Notes: a model not told the origin generated them from the sequence alone. Shown: positions 1-11,619, counted from the stretch's first letter. The stretch is 64,000 nucleotides of DNA from Haematobia irritans (GCF_050003625.1 NC_134399.1:225240975-225304974), one strand, 5' to 3'. Numbers and translations are program-made.

Positions 1-1070
1 AGTCGATTTCTATTTTGTTTTTTGGAAGGGTGACTGAAGAAGGATAATAATGTGATTAAAGGAGCCTTTCATGCAGCCGTATTTTGTCGAAAATGAAAAA
101 ATAAAAACAAGAGTTGTCTAAACAATTCCTAATTATACAGGCGAAAAGGATAAGACACTTTCCATTCATTCATTCATTCATTCCATGGTAACGGACAACA
201 ACAACAACAGTAAGGATTTATGCCAATGGGGAGAGGGGGTGGTTTGAAGGCAAGAAATACGAGTATTAGTCAGAGTTAGAGTTAACATTTCCGATTGCAT
301 GTGATTGATGACTAAGTATAACCACTGTCAGTATTTCGCCTATTCAGGTATAAGCAATGACTATCCTTTGGCCCTTTTCCAGAGTAGGACTTACCACCCT
401 CTCTCTTTGCTTCAACAAACCGTGGCGAACTAATTAAATGCCTTTGTGCTGACCTTAACAAAATGTCATTCATTGTTGCTGGTGTTGCCACTGATATCTG
501 GCATAAAATGCAACCCTCTGCAAAAATTAACTTTCTTGACCACCCCATAATGCGCTCCGTTTATTATGTATCTCAGATATTAAGTGAAATGATAGTAGGG
601 TGACGTATGAGAAGAGAAATGAGGGGTGCGAAACTCTAAGGGGGTATGGCGTTGTAGTGCCATTTCAGCTACTACGAGGTCATTTCGATAAGTGTTGACG
701 AAATGCAACGCCTAATTAATTCCGTGCACCAGTTTGGCCCTGAGTTGGGATGATGTCAACACCCCAATGGGGTGCTTTTTCTCCGTATAAATCCTTGAAT
801 AATTCCCAAGAAATCTTCGAAATGAAATTAAATTTGTTGACATTTTGTGTCTTGAGTATAGTCTTTTTTTCAGTGTACCATTAGCGGCTGCCTATATCAA
901 AACATAAATGAGGACATTTGGTTATCTTCCAGGAATACAATGTGGCTGTTATGTATTGCAACCAATTTCAGGATGCTACCATTCCTAAACCGTTCATTTG
1001 ACAGCTGAGATATTGTAGCGATAGTTCATTTTATCGCTTACAAGCTTAAAAAAAACATTTTAGACTACTG
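1..1070. other. Unassigned AT-rich DNA
   Basis: No gene or transposon end is recognised here. A short (CATT)n run lies at about 163-182. Short open frames in the stretch have no family resemblance that I can see. Confidence 0.5.
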
Positions 1071-1198
1071 TATTCGGAAAAAGATTTATTCGAGATTGAA
1101 TACAAACGAAATAGTGTGATTGCTTAACTTAGACTGGAAAACCACAAGTTGCCATTGCTAGAGACCTCCAGCCATCCGAAAAGGAAGGCCTGATTTGT

Positions 1199-1441
1199 TC
1201 GATTAGAAAACATTCTCGTGAGCTGAGCATATCGCGAGAACGGATGCAACACGTATTGGAAAATGCGCTTGGGTTGAAGACATTAAAGATCCAAAAAGTT
1301 CAAAAGCTTACCGATGCACACTAAAAAGTTAGACTTGAAAGATCCCCAGAGTTGCACGAAAGTGGCCAGTTAACGAATTTGATTTTCTACGATGAGAAGC
1401 CATTCCAAATTGATCAGTTTGTGAAAAATCCCCAAAATTCC
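1199..1441 (+). pseudogene. Decayed Tc1/mariner transposase fragment (DD37D/maT-like)
   Basis: One reading frame from 1199 to about 1441 encodes a transposase middle segment. It has a helix-turn-helix-like stretch, then a QKVQKLTDAH-type linker, and then the block IFYDEKPF, which contains the first catalytic Asp (codon at 1391-1393). A TAA at 1322-1324 interrupts the frame, probably from a CAA codon. The N-terminal start and the other two catalytic acidic residues are missing. The fragment runs into a type 2 repeat a little downstream. The family assignment to maT/DD37D is inferred from the linker and DEKPF blocks and is only moderately secure; the Tc1/mariner superfamily assignment is firmer. 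Confidence 0.6.
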
Positions 1442-1550
1442 CACAATGGGGACATATGTAAAAAAATTTTATTTTTTTAAATTTACACATCTCTCACAGG
1501 TAGTTAGTGGACCTATAAGGCTTTTTTGGAAAACAGATCGGAGTTATTTG

Positions 1551-2308
1551 TATACCCTCCACCATAGGATGGGGGTATATTAACTTTGTCATTCCATTTG
1601 TAACACATCGAAATATTGCTCTAAGACCCCATAAAGTATATATATTCTGGGTCGTAGTGAAATTCTGAGTCGATCTAAGCATGTCCGTCCATATCGGTTC
1701 ATAATCATGGTTGCCAATCGAACCAAAAATAATTTACCAAAATTTTATTTCTATAGAAAATTTTGTAAAAATTTTATTTCTATAGAACATTTTGTCAAAA
1801 TTTTATTTCTATAGAAAATTTTGTCAACATTTTATTTCTATAGAAAATTTTTTCAAAATGTTATTTCTATAGAAAATGTTGTCAAAATTTTAATTCTATA
1901 GAGAATTGTGTCCAAATTTTACTTATATAGAGAATTTTGTGAAAATTTTATTTCTAAAGAAAATTTTGTCAATTTTTTTTCTATAGAAATTTTTGTCAAA
2001 ATTTTATTTCTGTAGAAAATGTTGACAAAATTTTATTTCTATAGAAAAATTTGTTAAAATTTTATTTCTATAGAAAATTGTGTCAAACTTAATTATATAC
2101 GCATTTAATCGGCCTTTTTTAGTTTAATATATATAACTTATGGACTACCTTGCAATTTAGAAGACGGTGTTAGGAAGTTTTAAGATACCTTGCCATCGGC
2201 AAGTGTTACCGCAATCCAAGTAATTTGATTGTGGATGGCAGTCTTCGTAGAAGTTTCTACTCAATCCATGGTGGAGGGTACATAAGCTTACGGCCGTATA
2301 TACTTGTT
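1551..2308 (+). mobile_element. Type 2 mini-me/DINE-like element, short copy
   Basis: The element starts with TATACCCTCCACCAT, which pairs with a nearby ATGG...GGGTATA to form a hairpin. It continues through a (TA)n-core-GTCCGTC block (about 1630-1692) and ends in GGTGGAGGGTAC, ACGGCCGT and ATATACTTGTT. The 153-bp monomer array is almost entirely deleted, so the GTCC block runs quickly into the last monomer remnant and then a 29-bp repeat array. It encodes no protein. Classification as a rolling-circle-related, non-autonomous element is inferred from architecture. Confidence 0.6.
1738..2090 (+). repeat. 29-bp tandem repeat array (about 12 units)
   Basis: Degenerate direct repeats each contain the 12-bp palindrome TTTCTATAGAAA followed by an ATTTTGTCAAAATTTTA-like spacer. 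The array is an internal module of the type 2 element and recurs in other type 2 copies. Confidence 0.85.
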
Positions 2309-2390
2309 TTAACTCATATGTTTTATATTTTTATTTTGTGTTCTATAAAAACAAAAAAAACAAAAAAATATTGGTAGCTGCCCAGAAACT

Positions 2391-3135
2391 AATGGTGTTT
2401 TCGTTTGGGAAAAAAAGTGTTGCATACAAATGATACAACATTTTATGGTGTTACCACAGTGTTGCCGAAACCCCTTGCAGAGACCACACCGTTTGCGTTT
2501 GAAAACAAACAAAAAATGTACAACACTGATATAAAATCAAAACAAAAGAAATTTGGCGGAAATTATTTTTACAACTATTATTGGAATTAAACATTAAAGA
2601 AAAAATAACCCCCAACTATTTTATAATGGATACTGATGAAGCTACAAGTCCTACTTGTACTTCAGAGTACAACCTAATTACATCCTCAACAAAGTTTTTA
2701 ACTCGTCGTTGGTCATTTCGTCCAAGCAATGATGTTGTAACTTCTTCATCGTCGTCAAAAGAACTACTCTCCAATAGCGCATCTACAATGGTGTTGGCAA
2801 AAAAATTTGCCAATATTAAAAATATTTAATATCGAATTTTGTTGTCGCTGCACTAAACAACTGATATGCTTCTTCTTGGTAAATTAATCAGCTGTGTTGG
2901 AGAAATTGAAAAGCAACCACAAAACACGCGTCACGCACTCTCTTTTGTATTTTTAACCACGCTATTATTTAGGTCGAAGAATATTCTTCAACATCTGATT
3001 GAAAGTGTAACCATCTGCAACGCAGACCAGCTAAAATGGGCTACACTTTTGCTCTTGCGATGGGTAACACACCGTCAATCGAACATGCACATTTTGGGTA
3101 GGATGCACTGAATTTTCCAATCGAACAAAAATTTT
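2391..3135. mobile_element. Probable PIF/Harbinger-derived non-autonomous element
   Basis: The left region contains GTGTTTTCGTTTGGGAAAA. The right region, reverse-complemented from about 3135, reads TGTTCGATTGGAAAATTCAG, giving imperfect inverted ends. A Harbinger-like coding remnant lies between them on the minus strand. Target duplications could not be fixed, so the exact borders are uncertain. A partial relative of the left end occurs near 40030-40075. Confidence 0.4.
2616..2813 (-). pseudogene. PIF/Harbinger transposase N-terminal remnant
   Basis: A 65-residue minus-strand frame begins MANFFANTIVDALLESS and continues with an acidic stretch, an RRVKNFVEDVIRLYSE segment and an early stop. 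An acidic segment followed by R-V-x-N-(F/Y)-V-E-x-V-x-x-Y is typical of the region just before the catalytic domain in HARBI1-like nucleases. All catalytic motifs are absent, so only the N-terminus remains. The assignment rests on this short similarity from memory of the family and is tentative. Confidence 0.4.
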
Positions 3136-3323
3136 CGATTTATGGGGGTAAGGTGTAAAATATGCAAAATATTTTTTACCAATCGAAATCACCATAAATG
3201 TTACGACAGAAATAATACAAAATACATTTTTCGACAAATTTGGTCAAAATCCCGGATTTTATTGAAATTCCAAGTTGTAGAGTCTGCAATTTTTAACCTT
3301 AATCACTCAAGTACGCATCTTTT

Positions 3324-5143
3324 TATACCCTGCGCCACACTGTGGAACAGGGTATTATAAGTTAGTGCATATGTTTGTAACACCCAGAAGGAGACGAGGT
3401 AGACATATGGTGTCTATGACAATAATGCTCAGGGTGGTTCCCTGAGTCGATATAACCATGTCCGTCTGACCGTCCGTCCGTCCGCCCGTCTGTCTGTGAA
3501 CACATTTTTGTGATCAAAGTCTAGGTCGCAATATAAGTCCAATCGCCTTCAAATTTGGCAAGTGTTCCATTTTGGGTCAGAATAGAACCCTATTGATTTT
3601 GGAAGAAATCGGTTCAGATTTAGATATAGCTCCCATATATATCTTTCGCCCGATATCCACTTATATGGCCCCAGAAGCCAGAGTATTCGCCCAATTTGGT
3701 TGAAATTTTGCACTAGGAGTACAATTAGTAGTATAGTCATGTGTGCCAAATTTGATTGAAATCGGTTCAGATTTAGATATAGCTCCCATATATATATTTC
3801 GCCAGATATGCCCTTATATGGACCCAGAAGCCATAGTTTTATCCCGATTAGCTTGAAATTTTGCGCAAGGAGTACAATTAGTAGTATAGTCATGTGTGCC
3901 AAATTTGATTGAAATCGGTTCAGATTTAGATATAGCTTCCATATATATCTTTCGCCCGATATGGACTTATATGGCCCCAGAAGCCAGAGTTTTGGCCAAT
4001 TTGGTTAAAATTTTGCACTAGGAGTACAATTAGTAGCATAGTCATATGTGCCAAATTTGAACGAAATCGGTTCAGATTTAGATATAGCTCCCATATATAT
4101 CTTTCGCCCGATATGGACTATTATGGTCCTTGAAGCCAGAGTTATGGTTCAATTTGGTTCAAATTTTGCACACGAAGTACAATTCGTAGTATAGTCATGT
4201 GTGCCAAATTTGATTGAAATCGGTTCAGATTTAGATATAGCTCCCACATATATCTTTCGCCCGATTTACACTCATATGACCACAGAGGCCAATTTTTTAC
4301 TCCGATTTAGTTTGCACAGGGAGTATAATTAGCATTGTAGCTGTGCGTGCCAAATTTGGTTGGAATCGGTTCAGATTTAGATATAGCTCCCATATATAGC
4401 TTTTGCCCGATTTACACGCATATGACCACAGAGGCCAAGTGTTTGCTCCGATTTAGTTGAAATTTAGCACAGGGAGTAGAATTTGCATTGTAGCTATGGG
4501 TGCCAAATTTCGGTGAAATCGGTTCAGATTTATATATATCTCCCATATATAACTTTCGCCCGATTTACACTCATATGACCACAGAGTCCAATTTTTAACT
4601 CCGATTTAGTTGAAATTTTGCACAGAGAGTAGAATTAGCATTGTAGCTATGCGTGCCAAATTTGGTTGAAATCGGTTCAGATTTAGATATAGCTCCCATA
4701 TATGTTTTTCTGATTTCGGCAAAAATGGTCTAAATACCAAAATTTTCCTTGTAAAATCGCCACTGCTTAGTCGAAAAGTAAAAATGACTCTGATTTTCCT
4801 AAACTTCTAATACATATATATCGAGCGATAAATTATAATTAAACTTTTGCGATGTTTCCTTAAATTTGCTTCAGATTTAAATGTTTCCCATATTTTTTTA
4901 CTAACATTGTGTTCCACCCTACTGCATTAGCCAACTTAAATTTTGAGTCTATAGATTTTGTAAAAGTCTATCAAATTCTGTCCAAATCGAGTGATATTTA
5001 AATGTATGTATTTGGGACAAACCTTTATATACAGCACCCAACACATTTGACGGATGTGATATGTATCGAAAATTTAGATCTACAAAGTGGTGCAGGGTAT
5101 AATATAGTCGGCCCCGCCCGACTATAGACTTTCCTTACTTGTT
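3324..5143 (+). mobile_element. Type 3 mini-me/DINE-like element with 153-bp monomers
   Basis: The element starts TATACCCTGCGCCAC and ends with GTGGTGCAGGGTATA, the hairpin TAGTCGG/CCGACTA and TTACTTGTT. A GTCCGTC-rich block lies near 3460-3500. The motif GGTTCAGATTTAGATATAG recurs at 3611, 3764, 3917, 4069, 4222, 4369, 4521 and 4674, so the step is 152-153 bp except for one 147-bp step. No protein is encoded. The long minus-strand open frame at 3549-3902 is a by-product of the 51-codon period. Confidence 0.7.
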
Positions 5144-5214
5144 CTGCATAGAAATTTGTAAAGAATGTCGTTATGGATAGAAAATAATCCGCCAAACACA
5201 GTCCTTCTTTCTCC

Positions 5215-5358
5215 AAAATACTGACCCCACTTTCACAGCGGACTCTGCCATAAAAATGATTTTCCTCGTCATTGAGCTGAACATGGAATCGGGCAGCACC
5301 CTTAATAGTTCAAGTGAGCCTGAAAAATCGGGCTGCCACTATATCTAATCTAACCTAA
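5215..5358 (+). mobile_element. tRNA-SINE 3' fragment, decayed
   Basis: The sequence matches the body and tail of the SINE seen whole at 37672-38020. It includes a CATTGAGCTGAACATGGAAT-like segment, GGGCTGCCAC and a TAACCTAA tail. The tRNA-like head is missing. Confidence 0.65.
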
Positions 5359-5415
5359 GGGATATATCTTACTAACTATAAGAGCTATTCGTAAACCCAC
5401 GCGACCTGTTTTGTA

Positions 5416-5710
5416 CACTGATAAAAATATTATCGTGAGGTCAAAGATTTCATGTCTTTAAAATACGAATGCAAATTTTGCTTAGCATAGAAGTCGCATT
5501 TCTCTAATATAAAGATTTTTTTTTCATGTCCAAAAGCCGATAAACTTTTCAATGAAGTCGTATTGTCCTTATAATTAAGTGATTTCACTTAAAAATGCGT
5601 ATCATAACACTAATGAAAAACTTTTTGCGGTAAAGTCAACTTGACTTTAATAATTCAGAAAAAATCTTTAAAATTAATGAAATTGTCTTTAAATTTGTTG
5701 TCAATTCAAA
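5416..5710. mobile_element. CACTG-type MITE fragment (family C)
   Basis: It begins TA-CACTGATAAAAAT and shares long blocks with the better copy at 39288-39918, including GTCAAAGATTTCATGTCTTT and the AATTAAGTGATTTCACTTA segment. The other end is lost. Confidence 0.55.
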
Positions 5711-5961
5711 TGTTGCGGAATTATTTCTTAACAAGAGGGATTTGGAACCACTGTACTATTGTCGGTCTCTGCTAGTTTTCATCGGTCATGGTGAGGAAAT
5801 AAATTTCTAATATTATCGGAAAAATGTCATAACGACAGTATTGCAGCCCTGGGCAAACATTATGGTCCAACATAATGGACATTTCAACAGGACTTAGTAC
5901 CACCGCACTCAGCACGCTTCAATACAGAATTAGAGAAGGTACAAATCAGAGAAGGTTCCCA
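5711..5961. other. Unassigned spacer
   Basis: No transposon end or gene is recognised between the two family C fragments. Confidence 0.4.
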
Positions 5962-6098
5962 CACTGAAAAAACGTTTACTTTAATCCAAAGATTTCGACC
6001 TTCCTTTAAGTAATTTGGCATTGATTCCGAGCCAAAGATGCGGCTTCTTTAAAATAAAGACATTTGTTAGGGACCTATTTGAGTTTAAATATAGGATA
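5962..6098. mobile_element. Family C MITE terminal fragment
   Basis: It starts CACTGAAAAAACG and contains GGCATTGATTCCGAGCCAAA, a block diagnostic of this MITE family. It is cut off by the type 2 element that begins at 6099. Confidence 0.6.
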
Positions 6099-7542
6099 AA
6101 CAAGTACATACGGCCGCAAGTTCGGCCAGGCCGAATCTTATGTACCCACCACCATGGATTGCGTAGAAACTTCTACGAAAGACTGTGATTTAGTCCATAC
6201 ATGGTATATATTAAACAAAAAAGTTATGTATAGTTAAGTCTACAAATAATTACGAATCGATATGGACTTTTTGTACGTAGAGAGCCAGAATTGAAATATG
6301 GGGGTCGCTTATATGGGGGCTATATACAATTATGAACATGATATGGACCAATTTTTGTGTGATTGGGGATCGATTTATCTGAGGGCCATATATAACTATA
6401 GACCGATATGGACCTAGTTAGGCATGGTTGTTAACGACCATATACTAGCACAATGTACCAAATTTCAACTCACTCGGATGAAATTTGCTCCTCCAAGAGG
6501 TTCCAAAACCAAATCTCGGGATCGGTTTATATGGGGCTATATACGATTATGGACTGATATGGACCACTGTTGGCATGGTTGTTAAATATCATATACTACC
6601 ACCACGTACCAAATTTCAAGCAGATCGGATGAATTTTGCTTCTCCAAATGGCACCGGAGGTTAAATGTTGGGATCGGTTTATCCCATATAATATATAATT
6701 ATGGACTGATAGGAACCAATTCCTGCATGGTTGTTGGATACCATATACTAACATCACGTACCAAATTTCAACCGAATGGCAAGAATTTTGCTCTTCCAAG
6801 GGGCCTATATATAATTATGGACCGATATCGACTAATTTTTGCATGGGAGTTTGAGGCCATATATTAACACCACGTACCAAATTTCAACTGAATCAGATGA
6901 ATTTTGGTCTTCCAAGAGGTTCCGGAGGTCAAATCTGGTGATCGGTTTATATGGGGGCTATATATAATTATGAACCGATGTGGACCAATTTTTGCATGGT
7001 TGTTAAAGACCATATGCTAACATCACGTACAAAATTTCAGCCCGATCGGATGAAATTTGCTTCTCGTAGCGGCCTCGCAAGCCAAATCGGGGGATCGGTT
7101 TATATGGGGGCTATATATAATTATGGACCGATGTGGACCAATTTTTGCATGGTTGTTAGAGACCATATACTTACACCATGTACCAAATTTCAGCCGGATC
7201 GGATGAAATTTGCTTCTCTTAGAGGCTTCGCAAGCCAAATTTTGGGGTCCGTTTATATGGGGGCTATACGTAAAAGTGGACTGATATGGCCCATTTGCAA
7301 TACCATCCGACCTACATCAATAACAACTACTTGTGCCAGGTTTCAAGTAGATAGCTTGTTTCGTTCGGAAGTTAGCGTGATTTCAACAGACGGACGGACG
7401 GACGGACATGCTCAGATCGACTCAGAATTTTACCACGACCCAGAATATATATATACTTTATGGGGTCTTAGAGCAATATTTCGATGTGTTACAAACGGAA
7501 TGACAAAGTTAATATACCCCCCATCCTATGGTGGTGGGTATA
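6099..7542 (-). mobile_element. Type 2 mini-me/DINE-like element, near complete
   Basis: Read on the minus strand, it starts TATACCC at 7542. The (GTCC)n and (TA)n core block lies at about 7380-7460, and the copy ends with the TTCGGCCAGGCCGAA-type hairpin and ACTTGTT at 6099. Internal monomers carry GTTTATATGG at 6945, 7098 and 7251, exactly 153 bp apart. An earlier stretch (6660-6900) has lost part of a monomer. The 217-aa open frame across 6951-7604 is repeat translation, not a gene. Confidence 0.65.
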
Positions 7543-8073
7543 AAAAAGCTATCGAATCTTCATATATCAAAACTTGGACCAATATAGCCCATCTTCGAAC
7601 TTGACCTGTCTGCAAACAAAAAACGAATCTGTGCCAAATTTCAGGACGATAGCGCCATTATTGAAGGCTGTAGCGTGATTACAAAAGACAAACAGACAGA
7701 CGGACATGCTTATATTGTCTTAGAATTTCTCCCTGATCAAGAATACACGCAAAAAAAACGTTTGGAAAACGTGTACCGAAAACGTTTTTCTTTTGTTAGA
7801 GTTTTTTTAAATGCTTTGAAAATTTTAAACTTTTATCACCAAAAAAATTCGTTTGTTACAAAATTTTTATTTTTTTCAATAAAAAAAGTTATTTTTGAAA
7901 CAACAAAACAGTCCAATTCGTTTATATCAAACACTGTTCTTTTCTGACTTTAGGTCTTTAATAAGACACATTTTACAGTTCAAAATTTAATATACTACAA
8001 TGTAATGTTGAAAATTTTTTCCGAATCTTCCGAACATATCTGGAATATATGTAAAACACAAAAAAAAAACTTT

Positions 8074-8147
8074 GGTCGAAGCAGGGATGGAACCCACGAA
8101 CCTTGGCATGCAAGTCGGACGTAGCAACCACTGCTCCACGGTGCCAA
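8074..8147 (-). promoter_or_regulatory. tRNA-like Pol III promoter module (box A/B)
   Basis: On the minus strand the module contains GTGGAGCAGTGGT in the box A position. The box B position, GGGTTCCATCCC, has one change from the GGTTCGATCCC seen in copy 2. It resembles the head of the SINE in this window, and no intact cloverleaf is apparent. Confidence 0.55.
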
Positions 8148-8260
8148 ACTAAATGTTTGTTTCTGTTAAATAAACTTTGTTTATTCGGTTCGTAGGCGCC
8201 GCAAGCTATGCTATATAAATATAACTTATATGGATATTTATCTATTGATGACCATAACAG

Positions 8261-8334
8261 GTACATAGCTCAGTGGTTAGTGTGTTGGCTTACAAAGTGC
8301 ATGGTCCGCGGTTCGATTCTCCGTCCAGGCGAAA
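8261..8334 (+). promoter_or_regulatory. tRNA-like Pol III promoter module (box A/B)
   Basis: TAGCTCAGTGGTTAG is an exact-looking tRNA box A, and GGTTCGATTCT is a near-consensus box B about 40 bp downstream. The acceptor stem does not pair well, so this is a tRNA-derived promoter rather than a tRNA gene. Confidence 0.6.
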
Positions 8335-8752
8335 GGTAAAAGTTTTACAAATTTATAAAATCGTATAATTTCTTCTACATTGTTGGTATTACAGGAAAAG
8401 GTGTTAAGAACTAAAAAAACTCGTGGATGTGAGAAAGATGTGAGGGAAAATGCAATTAGCAAGAAAACAATGTTTTTTTTTTTGAGTTTGTCTTTATGAA
8501 ATTGTTTTTACATCCTGGAAAAGAATAAACGTTTATCACAAAAAGTATATACTTCTTCCAAATACACTTCCTTACAGCGAAAAGCAAATGAGAAACGAAC
8601 TTTGTTTGTCTAAAATTTCGTTTGGGAGGAAAGAATTATTTTTTTTGCGTGTATATATGCTTTATGTAGTCGGAAATCGATATTTCGATGTGTTACACAC
8701 GGAATGACAAACTTATTATACCCCCATCACCATTCTATGGTGGTGGGTATAA

Positions 8753-8895
8753 AAATTTTGAAACTTCCTTTATAAACTTTATTCTAATTTAAATTTCATT
8801 ATTTTAAAGAAATTTATCCCTAATATTTTGTAAATTGCCCATTCTAAAATTTAGGTTGCGTAATCTTTAATACCATATAAATATTTTTTTCAGTG
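8753..8895. mobile_element. Family C MITE end
   Basis: It ends in TTTTTTTCAGTG followed by TA and carries the TTAGGTTGCGTAATCTTTAA block of this family. The other half is missing. Confidence 0.55.
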
Positions 8896-8899
8896 TAGC

Positions 8900-9170
8900 T
8901 TCATTTCTAAAGAACAATGGCCATCAAAATGTCCGAGTCTCAATCCGTTGGACTTTTAAGCCTGGGGCAATTTGGAGAGAAAGGTTGGTACTAAAAAATA
9001 CCAAAGTGTCCATTATCTCAAGATGACGCTTCATTGGAAATGGACCAATATACCGCATAGCCACTTTCATGAAGCGTACAATAAATATGTCGGCCTGGGA
9101 CACTTTGGAGTATAAGGTTAGTATCAAACGTACCATGTGTGGATCATCTCAAGATGGCGCTTCGTCAAAA
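8900..9170 (+). pseudogene. Decayed Tc1/mariner transposase C-terminus (DD37D-like)
   Basis: A frame from 8900 encodes EQWPSKCPSLNPLDF, the final catalytic block of a Tc1/mariner transposase. A TAA follows at 8957-8959, then a C-terminal tail including ERKVGTKKYQSV and a stop at 9113-9115. The segment around CCTGGGGCAATTTGGAG (about 8961) recurs as a diverged copy from about 9096 to 9170, so the tail carries a partial internal duplication. Catalytic residues one and two are absent. It lies between two family C MITE fragments. Confidence 0.55.
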
Positions 9171-9179
9171 TCCAAATTA

Positions 9180-9590
9180 TGACAGGTACTTCAAAGTAAA
9201 AACAGTTTTCTTAATGCTAAAAAACTTTAAACCAAAGATGCAAAACCTTAAAATAAGTCTTAGTCTATATTTGAAGCGTTTTTATCTTAAATTTAAAAAT
9301 TCAATATATTCAAATGAGTTAAAGACGATTTCTTTAAATTAAAAAAGATTTTATTTATTTTAAGGAAAATTTTCCTTGCTTCAAAGATCTACAACTTCAG
9401 CAGAGAGACGCAAAATTTCAAGATTTCTGTCCTAAATTTAATGAAAAAAATTATTGAAGCAAGGATTATAAACTTTCTTTTAATTAAAATGTCATTGTTT
9501 CAAAGAATTTTGTCCTTAGCATTGCGTAAATTTGAGTCCTAAAATTTAAGTTGCATAATCTTCCATATTAGGTCAATATTTTTTTCAGTG
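9180..9590. mobile_element. Family C MITE, one end missing
   Basis: It carries family blocks such as AAGTCTTAGTCTATATTTGA and TTTCCTTGCTTCAAAGA, and ends TTTTTTTCAGTG-TA at 9590. Confidence 0.6.
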
Positions 9591-11082
9591 TATAATTAAA
9601 AATATCAAAATTATATAGTTTGTTACATTACAATCCAAACACCCGTTAATATAATAGAAGATGGTTTTATGTGATTTCTGTTGTAAGTCACAATAATTCT
9701 AACCTAGAAAAAAGATCTTTGGCGTGATTACAAATTGTTCATCAAAATTAACCAAAATCATATTTCTGTTAACGTGAGATAAAATTCATGGTATTGATAA
9801 ATTTCTTAATGACCTTAAAGAAATGGTATCGTAATGAATTATTATGTTTCTCAATTTGATTAAATTATGTCAGTGTTCATAGTACAAGGCATATAAAAAT
9901 CGATGTATGCAATTTTTGTGACTCTCTATAAACTTTGCAAAGAGTATTGAAAAATTGCTGACCAGTGTTTAAAGAATATTGTAATTGCACTCGTCCTTAT
10001 GCAACACCTCTTAAGGGGAAACATACGTATAGCCAGACACCTCATATGTGTGTCTGTCTGTGTTTTTTTTTTCTTTTTCATTATTTACTTGTCTGAGTAT
10101 GTGTGTACCTATGTTCAGAGAGACGATGGTCCTAATTAAACTTTTTTTCTCAGCTTGAAATTCGATTTTTTTCATTAGCCTTGATAAGACAGTGTCACCT
10201 GACTGACTGTTCTATGTTAAGAGATCCCTGTATTTGCGTGTGTGTGTTCCGAGACAGACTGGGAGGGTTAGAAATGTCATTATTGAACTTGAATCATTTG
10301 AAGCGTGACTTGCAGGATTAACAGGATAATTAAAAATAAAAAAAAAAAACATTTCTTATTGGAAAAATGCAAACCTGGCAAACTTGAAACCAAACCTTAG
10401 GCTGACTTTTTTCTCGTCTCATTCCATATCCCAAATGACCTGGACGCCTTGTATAGGGGTTAGTATTTAATTAACGTACGACAACAGAATTAGGAAAAAA
10501 GTGCCAACTATACGAAGGAATACCTACAAAGAAGTAATAAGGAGTGCAAACGAATTAGCATGATGCGAAGAAAGACATAAAAAGTACAGAGATTACACCA
10601 CAACACCATTGCAAGTAGGAGATGCATTGCAAAAGTGAAAAAAAAACCTCAACAGAATTCCTTATCGAAGCCTTACGTGACTTGTGACTTGACACAAGCT
10701 CTCATTGCACCAGGGACACACCACACAGACAGACAATGGAAACCAATCTGTGATGAAGTATCCTATAACAACCATAAGATTCTTGCGAAAGGGTTGAATT
10801 TTTTTTGTTTGCATAAAACTGACTGCAAAAGCAGTGATGTGCTACCTGAAAAAATAGAAAGTCTTTTAAAATTTGCAGAGAAAGTTTGCCGAACCTACGA
10901 ATTGAGCCAATCAAATTGAGAATAAAATCAATGTGGTATGAGGGCAAATATACATGTAATTGCAATACAAATTGTCAATTTAAAGAAAATAAATGCGTTG
11001 CAGTTGGCTTCAGCGGCGTGATTGTACCCCCACCCTGGAGCTTCATATAAATTAATATTTTTCACTGTTTTTAATTATTTTT
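9591..11082. other. Apparently single-copy non-coding DNA
   Basis: No gene or repeat end is recognised. Short frames such as 10635-10919 have no family resemblance. The stretch includes T-rich and TGTG-rich tracts around 10040-10110. Confidence 0.45.
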
Positions 11083-11619
11083 TATACCCACCACCATATA
11101 ATGGTGATGAGGGTATAATAAGTTTGTCATTCAGTGTGTAACACATCGAAATATCGATTTCCGACTATATAAAGTATATATATTCTTGATCAGGGAGAAA
11201 TTCGAAGACGATATAATCATGTCCGTCTGTCTGTCTGTTGTGATCACGCTACAGCCTTCAATAATGGCGCTATCGTCCTGAAATTTGGCACGGATTCGTC
11301 TTTTGTTTGCAGGCTGGTCAAGTTCGAAGATGGGCTATATCGGACCAAGTTTTGATATAGTCCCCATATAAACCGACCTCCCGATTTGGGGTCTTGGGCT
11401 TATAAAAACTGTAGTTTTTATCCAATTTGCCTGAAATTGGAAATCTAGAGGTATTTTAGGACCATCAAAAAGTGTACCTAAAATAGTGCCTATCGGTTCA
11501 TGTTTTGGTATAACCCCCATATGGACCGATTTCCCGATTTTGCTTCTTGGGCGTCTAGAATCCGTAGTTTTTATCCAATTTGCCTGAAATTTGAATTCTA
11601 GGGGTATTCTAGGACCATA

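Larger units (their letters stand above)
7746..8651. mobile_element. TIR element with two divergent tRNA-like modules, copy 1
   Basis: The ends are inverted repeats of about 13 bp, CACGCAAAAAAAA at 7746 and its reverse complement ending at 8651. They are flanked by TA at 7744-7745 and 8652-8653, which is consistent with TA target duplication in the type 1 (TA)n core. Inside are a tRNA-like module on the minus strand (8074-8147) and another on the plus strand (8261-8334). Their 5' ends face each other across about 113 bp. No transposase is encoded. A second copy in the opposite orientation lies at 30173-31098. It looks like a non-autonomous DNA transposon that has captured SINE-head-like promoters; the route of capture is inferred. 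Confidence 0.7.
7559..8751 (-). mobile_element. Type 1 mini-me/DINE-like fragment, interrupted
   Basis: This is the 5' part of a type 1 element on the minus strand. It has TATACCCACCACCAT at 8751, then the TCGATATTTCG block, then the (TA)n core. The core is split by the 906-bp twin-tRNA element at 7746-8651 and resumes into GTCTGTTTGTC at about 7690. The monomer array and the 3' end are missing. Confidence 0.6.

Noticed and set aside
8261..8334. Candidate tRNA gene (also 30491-30568, 30682-30757, 37945-38020)
   Set aside because: Boxes A and B are present, but the acceptor stem does not pair. The sequences lie within mobile elements in several copies, so they are tRNA-derived promoters.
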